Shown here: piece by piece, positions 33,974-44,156 of the stretch
Position numbering within the stretch: the stretch's first letter is position 1
How the letters are laid out: each line of letters starts with the position of its first letter
Assembly (NCBI GenBank): GCA_026120185.1
Contig: JANUWF010001272.1
Location: 2,418,001 to 2,482,000 of the forward strand
Reading direction: 5' to 3'
Length of the DNA stretch: 64,000 nucleotides
From: Voacanga thouarsii
Taxonomy: Eukaryota; Streptophyta; Magnoliopsida; Gentianales; Apocynaceae
Translations under genes and position numbers: made by a program
The notes under the pieces: model-generated
Told to the model about the DNA's origin: nothing
Database searches by the model: none
The model's input: the letters and a program-made list of their open reading frames with translations, nothing else

Positions 33974-35355
33974 TGATAGGGCCTAATTATGTCTATATTT
34001 TCCTAATTATTTTAGATTGTTTTATAGTACTTTTGGTTTAATAACTAGTCATTTCCTTTCCTATTTGATATTTTACTTGTGGAAAGTGTTCTTGGTGAAT
34101 TTGTACAGCTATTGGATTATTTAGAGTGAAATTTTAGATTTTCATACTTGAACCGGTGCCTGCTCAAAATGGCTAAATCGGTCATGGCTCGGTTCTAGAA
34201 AAACAAAGAAAACAAAGCTTAAACTAGGAGATTTTCAGAGCTAGATCGGGGCTAGTACAGACAAAGTGACTCGGCACCGGCCTTGCTCTGTTGTGGCGGT
34301 TCAGAGTCTTTTTCCAAGTTAAATTAAAAATTGCCAAAGAGGTTAACTTACTTCCAACTTGTACTTGGCCCAGGGCTTTTGAAGGATGAATTTTAGCATT
34401 CAAGAGGCCTATTTAAACAAAAACAAGTGAAGATTAATGTATGAATCCAATGAGCAACAACTAAAATCATTCATTGAAGAGGAATTCATCATTCGAAGAA
34501 GCATTGTTTCAAGAAGGTTCTCAAGGAATTCATTCATTCTTTTTCTTTGAACAATGATGAGATTAATGTTTTAATTGTAATTGAATGTTGTTTTTATATT
34601 CATGATATTGTAATTTATTTAACATTTGATCAATTAATTGTTGTTTTTTGTATTTGATTACTTGATTTTCTTTGATAAATTGATGAAGTTAAACTTCTTT
34701 CTAATGGACTTGGGAAACGAAATTAGATTAAGTTCAATTTAATTAATTCTATATAATTGTTATCTTAACTGGATTGGGAAAGAATGTTAAGAATTGAACC
34801 TAAGTAATCAAATATTAGTTAATTTTACCTAAAATATAGGGGCATTGACTAATTTCATATTTATATTGCCTAAAGTATAGGATATTCATGAGGAATGAGT
34901 TTAACACATTTCTTTAGTTATGTTGATTTGATTGAGAAATATGCTACTTTAATCAGGAAATAGTGATTTTATAGATTGGGAAAGAAGTGGATTCTCTCTT
35001 TATTCCTTCATGATGCCAAGACAATGATTGATTATGATAAGTGTTGGATGGTTCATGTCATGTTCTCAAGAATAACTATTTAATTCTATGTTTTTCTCTT
35101 TAAGAGTTATGTATATATTTTATCATTATCTTTATTTTTATTCTTTTTCACTCTAATTAATCGTTTAAACATTGAATAAAAAGTAATTAGTGTGTACTTA
35201 TTCCTTGAGAATCAATACTCGTTAATTCCCTTACTATGCTTAATGATGAGTGCTCTTGTTCATATGTGTAATTTGGGATTAATGCTTTAATTTAAACTTA
35301 ATTGGGAATGGGTACAAAACTGTATGATTTTTATATACCCAAATTTAACGCATCA
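33974..35355 (+). mobile_element. Solo LTR, Athila-like, 1.38 kb
   Basis: TGATAGGGCCTAATTATG to ...TTAACGCATCA, flanked by GCTAA (33969-33973) and GATAA (35356-35360), a duplication with one change. The other LTR of the host element shows the empty site. Same LTR superfamily as 44697-46188 and 52056-53596, sharing the TGATAGGG start, the ACTAATTTCATAT block and the GCATCA end. It carries ACCGGTGCC / GGCACCGG words near 34150-34290 before a TATTTAAA at 34408. Confidence 0.85.
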
Positions 35356-35536
35356 GATAACCGCGTTCCCTAAAGTTCTTCGATACTTGCCAACAACACT
35401 AGACTACATGATAAATGCACTTGCCTATATGTGTGTGTTATATAATTCTAATTGGCATTTTAATTATCAAATATTATGTGTATGTGGGGCATAATGACTT
35501 TGATTTTCTTATATGTAAAACACACGCATCAAGTTT

Positions 35537-35555
35537 TTTGCACCGTTATCGGGGA
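35537..35555 (+). other. Primer binding site of Athila-like element 1
   Basis: TTTGCACCGTTATCGGGGA just after the LTR end, a decayed form of the TTGGCGCCGTTGCCGGGGA site common in Athila-type elements, which fits a tRNA other than initiator Met (tRNA-Asp is usually named). Confidence 0.65.
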
Positions 35556-36560
35556 ATGACTTTGCTACATTCTAAAAACTTTAATTTTTATTAATTTAGT
35601 CTTGTATTTGTATATACACGTACACATATAACTAACTTGTTGTGAATAGTTATTGTATGTGTGTTGTAATTGTACTTCATTTTGGCTGAATTATATTTGG
35701 GAATTCTTTTATTATTGCATTATTGTTGTTGTAAAACCTATTCATTTAGATTTTGAATAATTTTAATATCATTTCTTGATTCATTCATTTATATCCTATT
35801 CTTTGATTAGTTGAGGATGATTATGAGGAATTTGTTCAAATTGGAGATTTGTGGTGTGGATTTCATTTGTTGGATTTCTTAGGATGAGAATTGGAAATTG
35901 GATTGGTGTGGTGAAGATTGTATTCATTTTGCTAGGGATTGTAACTTTGAAGGTGGATATGTAGTATACGGTTTGGTTGGATGAATTTGTCTTTTGAGAA
36001 AACTTCTTTGGTTTACACTTTATCTTTGTTCATTCTTTTTGACGTTGGAAATTTTCTGCTCTCTTATGAACTATGTATGTTAATTTGTAACTTAGAGTTA
36101 TTTTGGAGAGCAATATTCTTTTATGTTTTTGTCTAATAAATGAATGTCTTTTGGACTCAAATGTTTTGTTCATCTTTTGGAGACTAAAAATTACTGCTTT
36201 TTCATGGAATTTGTTTTTAGCTTGCAATTTTGAGCTTTAATGAACATTTTGGAGGTTATTGATCTTTTGTGTGTTCTCTTCAAGGATAGTTTCCATTGTA
36301 TATGAGCAGAAGAATTTAAAGCGATATTATAGATTTTAACCCGAAATAAGAGAAAACTTTGAAAAAGTTGAGGAAACAAAGACACGTTGCACAAAGAGGT
36401 GTTCACTTTGAATACTTAGAAGATAAGACAAATTTGGTAGGGCCATGTTGGAATTCACGGAGAGAAAGCTCAAATTGGAAATGGAAATGGAAATGATACT
36501 GGAAATAAAAAGAGGACAATAGGATACTATATAAGACCGTCACTTCATGGGACTAAGTCG
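35556..36560 (+). other. Leader of Athila-like element 1, noncoding
   Basis: T-rich untranslated sequence between the primer site and the Gag relic. Small open frames on the minus strand show no similarity and no codon signal. Confidence 0.5.
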
Positions 36561-37720
36561 AGCATATTAAGACCAAGAGTGAAGGCTAACAACTTTAAGC
36601 TGAAACCGTCTTTTATCCAAATGGTACAACAAACACTACAATTTGATTTCTAGCTTTCTTGAAATTTGTGACATTTTGAAGCTAAACAGAGTGTCCAAGG
36701 ATGCAATTAGACTTAGGCTCTTTCTATTTTCCTTGAGAGATAGGGCGAAATCATGGCTAAAATCACTCCTTCCAAGCTTTATCACTACTTGGGATGAATT
36801 AGCTAAAAAGTCTCGCAAAGTACTTCCCTCCGTCTAGGACCGCAAAGCTAAGAAATGATGACGTTTCTTTTAGTCAAATGGAAAGAGAGACCTTTTATGA
36901 TAGTTGGGAAAGATGGAAAGAACTTTTGAGAAAGTGCCTACATCACTGCTGACTTTCCATAATGGTTTGAATTTTATCGCGAAACAGCTTTTGGATGCAG
37001 CATCCAGGGACACTATAGCCACTCAGACCCCTAAGAAGTTGAGGGATCTTATTGAGAACATAGCTATGAATAGCTATTCATAGGGCAATCTAAAGGCTAA
37101 GGCACGTACACAAAGGATACATAATATAGATGCCATAGCGGCTATAGAAGGCAAATTTAAAGCCCTTGCCAAAAAAACAAAGAAGATGTATGCCCCCTCT
37201 CAAGTGCAAGCTCAAATAATGTTGTGCAATTTTTGTGGAGGAAGTCACCCAAATCATGAATGCCAAAACATGGGATTACCTAGTGAGCAAACAATGGTGC
37301 AAGTGGATTTTGTTGAGAATACTAGGCAAGTAAGCAGCCTCTATAATAACACATACAATCCCGGATGGAAGAACCACCCAAACTTTGCATGGAGCAATTT
37401 GAATCAAGTGAGGCCCCCTCCTTCCCCTCAAGGCTACCTAATGGCATGACCCCAAAATTCCTCCTATCTTGCCCCTCCTCCTCATCCTATAAAGCCTTCT
37501 CTTGAAGACTTAGTTGCCAAATTGGTCTCCTCAACAGATACAAGGTTCCAATGAGCTAAAGCGTCCATGAGGAATCAAGAAGCCTCCATTCACAACTTGG
37601 ATAACCAAAATGGGCAACTCTCCAAGTTCATCGCGGAGAGGCAAAGTGGATCATTCTTGAGCAACACTGAGAATAACCCTCGCAATGAGCGTGGAAAGCA
37701 GCGATATCTCTTTTTGGGGC
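36561..37720 (+). pseudogene. gag: Gag relic of Athila-like element 1
   Basis: Matches the Gag of the element at 52056 along its length. 36643-36837 gives SFLEICDILKLNRVS, RLFLFSLRDRAKSWLKSL and ITTWDELAKK, the capsid region. The N-terminal part of the block is missing compared with the relative (the stretch before SFLEICD is shortened). 37186-37449 contains CNFCGGSHPNHEC, a CCHC knuckle, and YNPGWKNHPNFAWSN, typical of Athila Gag. The last part (37480-37720) has a coiled-coil-like ASIHNLDNQNGQLSKFI. Stops and frameshifts separate the parts. No protease follows. Confidence 0.85.
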
Positions 37721-39312
37721 TTGCAAGCTTGGACAACTTCTATTTTGTTTTATCTATTTTAGTTTGCCTTCTTCCTACTTCTAGGATGTTTTTTAGGATT
37801 CTTTTAATTTTAATTTTTGTTGAAGTGCTAAAAGACGATTTGCTTGGAACATTTTAATGCACTATTATTATGTTTTATTTGATGGTATTTTAACTTCTCT
37901 TCTTAGCACTAATTTTTATCCACTTTTCTATTTTTTATAGGAGTTTCTAGTTGTAATTGATTTTTACTTATTTATGTATTTATTTGTACTTTATTTTATT
38001 AAAAATAGTAATTTTAATTAATAATTCTAGTCTAGGACACCTAGAGGAGGTTCCCTAGGCCGCCAAGACCAAGAGGAATTGTCTAGGCCACTTGGGACCT
38101 ACCTGTGTGGCTTAGTATCTTGATTATAGCATTATTCATTGCAATTTCTTCTATTCTTGTTCTTGCCCAGATTTTACCATTGCTTTTCTTCTTTCGTCCG
38201 TGTTTTTGTCCTTATTTTGTACTCTTGTCTTTTTCTTCATCTTGTAAATTGTAGAGTGCATTGTTTTCTTTTCACCTTGTAATTTATTCTTGTTCTTGTT
38301 TGTATCTCACCACACGTAGCATTTCTTATGTTTGTCCATGTTCCTACATAGCATTTCATTTCATCTGCACATAGAATCTTTTCTTATCCTTTCTTCTTAT
38401 CATTTTCCTCTTGTCTTCTTTTTCATGTTCAATTGCTTTGTCCAGTTGCTTCTACTTGTACCATTTCGTCTTTTGCTTTTACTTTTCTTCTACTTGTCCG
38501 CATACATTGCACTTATTCTTGTTTACCTCACACATAATTTCTTTTCTTTCTTTTGACTACATTTGTTCACTGTACACACTGCACTTGTTGTATATTTATC
38601 TCATCATTCTTTTCACTCACTACACACACACACACCATTTACATCACACACCATTCTATCTTATTCACTTCTTTGTTTTGTCATTTTATTACTTTTCTTC
38701 TTTTGTCTGTGCATACATTTTATTCAATTATTTTAACCGATTGTGACTTGTATGTTCTTATGTTCTTATTTTATTACAGAACACACCACTCACGAGTGTT
38801 GCCTTTGTTTTATGCATCTTCATGCCTTTCCTTGACCAGTTGATTCTTTATTTTTCTCATATTCATAGTTTTATGTCTTTCATTCATGTGAGACACTCAT
38901 TTCATTCACTTCGTTTCACACACATTGCACATATAAATTCATTCATTCATTCACTAATATTTTCATTGACTTTCATACATTCACTTCATTCATTCATTCC
39001 CGTAGCATTTTTCTTCTTCCAATCCATTTCCTACTATTACTACTTAATAAAACTTTCCATTTTAGCTCCTACCTTTTCCATTTGAAGATTGTGTTTAGGT
39101 ATTGTCTTAATAATTGTGGGGTTTTGTTGAAGTGGAGCTTGATTTATGTAAAATGGTGAAAGGGACTTTTTGTAGGAATAAGTTTTTGGCTTAGAATAAG
39201 TGTTTTACCTGTGAATTAGTGCATTTGAGAAAAGTGCTTTTCGGTTGTCAATTATTTTTGGACTTTGTGCATCTTCTTGGCCTACCAACCTTTCTCAACA
39301 TTCTGTCACACA
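37721..39312 (+). other. Noncoding spacer, pyrimidine-rich
   Basis: Runs of CTTTTCTTC, TTCATTCATTCA and TTTCACTCACTACACACA. Long open frames here are low-complexity (Phe/Leu/Ser/His) and I do not regard them as genes. A small block at 38035-38095 repeats the GGTTCCCTAGGCCGCC palindrome words of the LTR. Confidence 0.6.
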
Positions 39313-40640
39313 ATGCCTCGAACTAAAAATATCCCCCCAAAAGAAAGAAAGGTGAAGCCTCCTCTTCATGTGCCCCACTCCAAAAAATCCGTATTGATAC
39401 TTTGTTGATGAATTATATGCCACTTGGCATACTCATAGAGTATCCAATAAGATTGTAGTAAAGAAGACTATCGAACAAAAGATAAACAGATCTCTAAAAT
39501 TTTCTCAACTCTTTCATAGGATAGGCTGGAGGCCAATCCTTCAACTTGAGGGACCCTATTATTTGGACTTAGTGAAGGAATTTTATGCGAATATACATGA
39601 CAAGAAAAAAGGCCATTTCATGCACATTGACACCACTATCAAAGAGGTCCCCATCCATCTTACAAAGCAAGCCTTAGCATAGGTCCTTAATGTTTCGGAT
39701 GAAAGTGAGTAGGTTATTATGGACTTGTTCAATAAAGAGGTCACCTCAGAAAAGTGCTGTAAATTTAATACTGCAAAGGATGAGATGTGGTTAACATACA
39801 AATGGACTACGCAATCACTTGTGTTGTAGACTTGTCTTCCCAATTACGTTTAGTAGTTTACTTGTTGGGGTGGAATGTCTATCCAACAGTGAGGGACATC
39901 AATGAAATAATGGTTATTTATGTATACTATGCTCACAAGATGCTACACTCTCAGCCAATACCCTTAATTCCCCTTCTCATCTCATCTATGCGTGAGGTGA
40001 CCGTATATGGCAGCCCCTCAAAGGCCTTTGTGCTTCCTTTGATCATCACCCGGGTGCTTATTCATGCTAGTATCGATTTTTCGAGTGAAATAGCCATGCC
40101 CAAGCACAAAAATGATATAATATCATATCGAACTTTGGAGAATATGGGCTATACTTTCTTTAGAAATAAAAAAATGATGTCTAACACCAAAGGAAGCCCA
40201 AGATTTAGAAAAAAAGAAGAGGAAAACCCCCTAAGGGCTTTGACAATCCGAGCTCCAAGACGAACCGGTTTGGAAGATTTTCAAACAGACATAAGGACTA
40301 CTCTTACCTAAATGCAGATGGAGATAGCCCACCTGACAACTAAACAAGGCGAAATAAGAGCCACCTAGTTGCAACACGATAACTAGTTTGCCCAACAACA
40401 TGCTTATATGGAACATGACCAGCAATAAAAATTGGGCCAAGAGTAGCAGCTGCAACAGTAGAATGAGTCCTTCACCCATCTTAGGGATCAAATGGACCAA
40501 CTCTGGATGGACTAGAGAACTATTAGGGGTTCCCTCGATGACATTCGGCGAAAGCAGCACCAGCAACAATAATACTTGGACAGTATTTGGGTTGCTAAAT
40601 CTAAGAATCAGGGGCCACATAGAGGAGCGGGACCATTAAC
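39313..40640 (+). pseudogene. Second ORF of Athila-like element 1 (plant-transposon-protein type)
   Basis: Starts at ATG 39313 (MPRTKNIPPK...), with a basic/serine-rich N-terminus. Later frames give NYMPLGIL, GWRPILQL-like, and from 39850 LLGWNVYPTVRDINEIMVIYVYYAHKM, IPLIPLLISSM and FVLPLIITRVLIHASIDF, ending in a basic and glutamine-rich tail. The same order is seen at 56358-57590. It resembles proteins annotated as putative plant transposon protein, found downstream of pol in some Athila-type elements. Function unknown. Many stops. Confidence 0.62.
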
Positions 40641-42038
40641 TTTAGGAGGAGGCCACTTCTAATTTTATTTCTAGGGACTTTCTTTCACTTTCTCTCCTAT
40701 GTATTTTATTTCCTTTAGACTCAGTTTTGTACATATTTGATATTAATTTAATTCTACTTTTATTTTTAACTCTGTATATTATTATTTATTATAGTTAACA
40801 TTTACTATATTCAACTTATTTTTGGTAGTTTTCTTCTCTTCTTCTTCTAACACGATTATATTTCTCTATGAAGCTACGATCACGTGGGGAGTATTACTAA
40901 CCTTCTTTCCCTTTTTCTTTTTTTCAGTCTAATTTAGATGTGGTTATTATTCCATTTGTGCTAATGAGGACATTATTTGATTTAAGTATTAGGGGGTATA
41001 TTAATATTCTCTTCAAGTTTTTATTATGATTATGGATTCTTTTTGGATTTTGAGGAGTTAAGTATGAATTGGGCTAATTTTTCTTGATTTTGAGGAGTTG
41101 TGATTGGGTCAAAATTTTTTCGATTTTTGGACTTTGTTAGGCCTTGACAGTATTGTTGTTATTCCTCTTTTGGCATGAAAATTAAATCTAAAACCTATTG
41201 GATAAGTTTGTTTTTGGGTAAACGTGTACATTAGGAATGAAAGGGTTAGATCTTGAGAATTTAAATTAACCTTGTTTAGGCTTTAATAAAAGTGACACCA
41301 TATTGTTTCTTAGGAATTGAGGTAGTGGTTGTGATAAAATATAAGTATGGAACTTTAGGTTAATCTTTGTTCTATGATTGCTCACGTTGTCTTTATTTCA
41401 GGTGAGTAAATGTGGATTGAGGTAAAACAATGAGAGAATAAAGTAAGGTAATATAAAAGCTGAAAAATCCTTATTTATATATTTACTAGGCCTTTTTATT
41501 ACCTTGTTTAGCTCACAACAAAATAGAAAAATGTCTGGAGTAAGGTAACACAAAAGCTGAAAAACGTTATTATACATCTGTTCTAAGCTTTTGCATTACC
41601 TTACTATAAGAAAAAGAAAAAGAAATGAATTGAAAGAGAAATGAGAGGATAAAGTGAGCTTATGGACCAATCCTAAAATTTGCCTATTTGGAATATTGTG
41701 GTTGGAAAATTATAGAACATAGAATTAACTTATTGGGCCTAACTTATATAAATCATGCTACTCGCTTTTGAAACCCAAAGAATCAAAATGGAACACCTTG
41801 AATGAGCATAGACTTGTTTAACTTAACTTTGCCGGCTTTGATCATTTTGTTCCTAATTTATTAGTTTACACAAAAAATCATTTAGCTAGTTAGGTTTTGG
41901 ACTTGATTCTTAAATCAAACCAGACGTAATCCCTTTACCATCTTAGCTAACTCATGTTCAAAAATGTAATCCTATTGTGTGAAAGACTATTTGTTTGTGT
42001 TGCTTTATGGTTTGCTTAAGGATAAGCAAAATAGTTAT
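40641..42038 (+). other. 3' noncoding region with an internal purine tract
   Basis: Untranslated. TTGATTTAAGTATTAGGGGG at about 40979-40996 is a second polypurine-like tract. 41440-41600 holds two related blocks each with GTAAGGTAA, AAAGCTGAAAAA and an inverted TTACCTT, probably forming hairpins. Confidence 0.5.
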
Positions 42039-42051
42039 ATATGGGGGGGTG
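42039..42051 (+). other. Polypurine tract of Athila-like element 1
   Basis: ATATGGGGGGGTG directly before the 3' LTR start TGATGAGG. Confidence 0.82.
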
Positions 42052-43657
42052 TGATGAGGCTTCATCATATATACATTTTTTATTATTTTTTTGTACTTCA
42101 ATTGAGATAAATTCTTACATATCGCAGTACTTACCACATTCTTTTTATCTTATTTTTGTTAGGAAATGGAAAATATCAAGTAAAAATAAAAGGAAGAAGA
42201 ACAAGAAAGAAAAAGGCAGAAAATAGAAGAAGAAGTGCAGGCTTCCCTGGGCTGCCTAGTTATATAAATATGTATATATTTTTAGTAGAACATGGCGGCC
42301 CAAGGAAGTCTAGCTTCTCTAGGCCACCTAGTTTACTCATGTATAGTTGTTTTTCCAAAAAACATGGCGGCCCAGGGAAGTCTAGCTTCCCTAGGCCGCT
42401 TGGTTTGCTTTCAAAATGGCCAATTTTCCAGAATCTTGGTGGCCCAAGAAGTTGAACTTCCCTAGGCCGTCTTGATCCTGGAAAAACATGGCAGCCCAAG
42501 GAAGTCTAAGTTCGTTGGGCCATCCACTAGCGAGAAAAACCTTGTTTTGCATAATTTTGCAAGCTCTACACGGTTAAACCTCTATTTAATCATTCGTTGG
42601 AGAGTTAGGGAAATGATAGGGTTTCTCTCAAAAACCTTAGTTCTTGTGAGTTTGAACACCAAGAAGAGAGGAAGACCAAGAGATCCAAAGAAGAGGAAGG
42701 GAACTTACTTAAAGATTTCAAGAGGAAGAAGAAGGAGTGTTTGTCTATGAGTTTGCCTTTCTATTCATTTTATAATTCTACTTGTATTCTTATGCTAAGA
42801 ATTGATTTTTAATTGTAACGAAAGGTCGTACCCTATTTTTGTTATTGAGAATGATATATTTTCTTTAGGTTTATGATTCTTGTTGTTGGGTGTTTGGTTA
42901 TTTGAGCTTATTTGGTTATCTTGGTTGGTTTGGTTTTGAGTTATTTATTTCACTTATATGTTCTTCTTTAATGATTTTGAGAGATGGGGTTGAAGATAGG
43001 ACACCTACTTGACTAGGTTAACATTTTTTTCATTTTCAACTAACACGAGAGGGAAGTTGGGATTAGGGTTAATAACCAAAGGGTTTATGAAATTGTCTAG
43101 AGATAGGGATTTTGTGGCCTCCGGATGGTTTGGGATGGTAAGTGATGATTAATGCACCCTTAGGCTTAGTTGGTTAGGTAAAGATACCGACTAATCGAAT
43201 TTGGTGGTAGAAATCTCATAACTCAAGAGAGAATGAGATTGATATTTGACTCACTTTTGGTGCCTAGAATTAGAAATTATGGATTCAAGAGGTACTCATT
43301 TCTTAGGTCTTGAATGGGGGACTTCCTTTTATTACATGGGTTATTCTCTTTCTTATTCTTTGAGGAAATTGTGACTCTCTCTTGTGTGCAAGAACATAAC
43401 CTCTCTTCTATTGTAGTTAGTGCAGTGTTTTACCTTACATTTACTTTTGGCTAAATAATAAGAGGAGAAGGAAGTAGGAGTGCTAACCACATTTCCTAAG
43501 ATTCTTCGATACTTGCCAACAATAATAGACTACACAATAGGTGTACTTGCCTATATGTGCATGTTGTATAATTCTAATTAGAATTTTAATTATCAAAACT
43601 TATGTGTATGTGGGGTACAATGACTTGGATTTTCTTATATGCAAAACACATGAATCA
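42052..43657 (+). repeat. 3' LTR of Athila-like element 1
   Basis: 1606 bases, TGATGAGGCTTCATC to ...ACATGAATCA. Matches the three blocks of the 5' LTR and shows the empty sites of its two insertions (near 43080 and 43494). It contains its own palindromic array. Confidence 0.88.
42240..42535. repeat. Tandem palindromic GC-rich units in the 3' LTR
   Basis: Four to five units of the same GGCGGCCCAGGGAAG / CTTCCCTAGGCCGC palindrome as at 31235-31640. One or two units fewer than the 5' LTR, a unit-number difference between the two LTRs. Confidence 0.8.
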
Positions 43658-44150
43658 ACCACCAACTTATACTCAAATCTTAGGGTTTTCGTCCATACTG
43701 TAGCAGTAATAGTCTGGCTTCCTTAAATATTATGTTTTATTATAAACCAGTACTACAGGCCCAATTCTACGTATTCTAAATACACTTAAACTTATAGTGC
43801 GAGAGAACTACTCGCTAGTTAAAGATAAACCATTCTTCATTTAAAAACCAAAGTATAATGATCTTATCTTGATGAAAAAGCCCAATTTTATCATAAGATT
43901 AAGTGCAACATTTTTCTTGTATGTTAAGTATCCATGACTTATGCCTTACTGTGAAAAACCACCCAACACATAGGTCATTTATTAGTAATATATACTTGGG
44001 CTTCAACGTGCAAAGTTTATGTGAACAACACAATCATAAATGAATGAAATAATTCATCGCAATTTATAATACAGAAATTTAGAAATACATAATCTATTTT
44101 GGATATACATTTCAACACAACTCACTTGTAAAGCGTGATGTTTTTGCACC
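43658..44150 (-). repeat. Repeat X, fragment 3
   Basis: Similar to the reverse complement of 32240-32665, for example ACCACCAACTTATACTCAA, AGAGAACTACTCGCT and TGCCTTACTGTGAAAA. The similarity fades near 44130, where copia polymerase sequence begins. Confidence 0.65.
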
Positions 44151-44156
44151 TGTAGT

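Larger units (their letters stand above)
31057..35531 (+). repeat. 5' LTR of Athila-like element 1, with two insertions
   Basis: Starts TGATGCTTCATTATATAT and ends ...CACGCATCA. Aligns with 42052-43657 in three blocks: 31057-32200, 33566-33973 and 35356-35531. The gaps are an X-type solo LTR (32201-33565) and an Athila-like solo LTR (33974-35355). Confidence 0.85.
31057..43657 (+). mobile_element. Athila-like Ty3/gypsy element 1, pol-less
   Basis: Element with matching LTRs (31057-35531 with two insertions, and 42052-43657), a primer site after the left LTR, a polypurine tract before the right LTR, a Gag relic and a second ORF relic of the plant-transposon-protein type. No protease, RT, RNase H or integrase motif is visible in the 6.5 kb interior. 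The Gag motifs and the GGCGCC-type primer site of its relative at 52056 suggest Athila-type ancestry (inference). It is inserted in repeat X; a clear target duplication was not found. Confidence 0.8.

Noticed and set aside
38332..39085. Several 70-110 codon frames rich in Phe, Leu, Ser and His
   Set aside because: They follow from a pyrimidine-rich, CATTCATT-repetitive spacer; overlapping frames are equally open, so there is no coding signal.
31051..43662. A 5-base target duplication for Athila-like element 1
   Set aside because: Left flank TACAA and right flank ACCAC do not match; either mutated or the ends are off by a few bases, so none is claimed.
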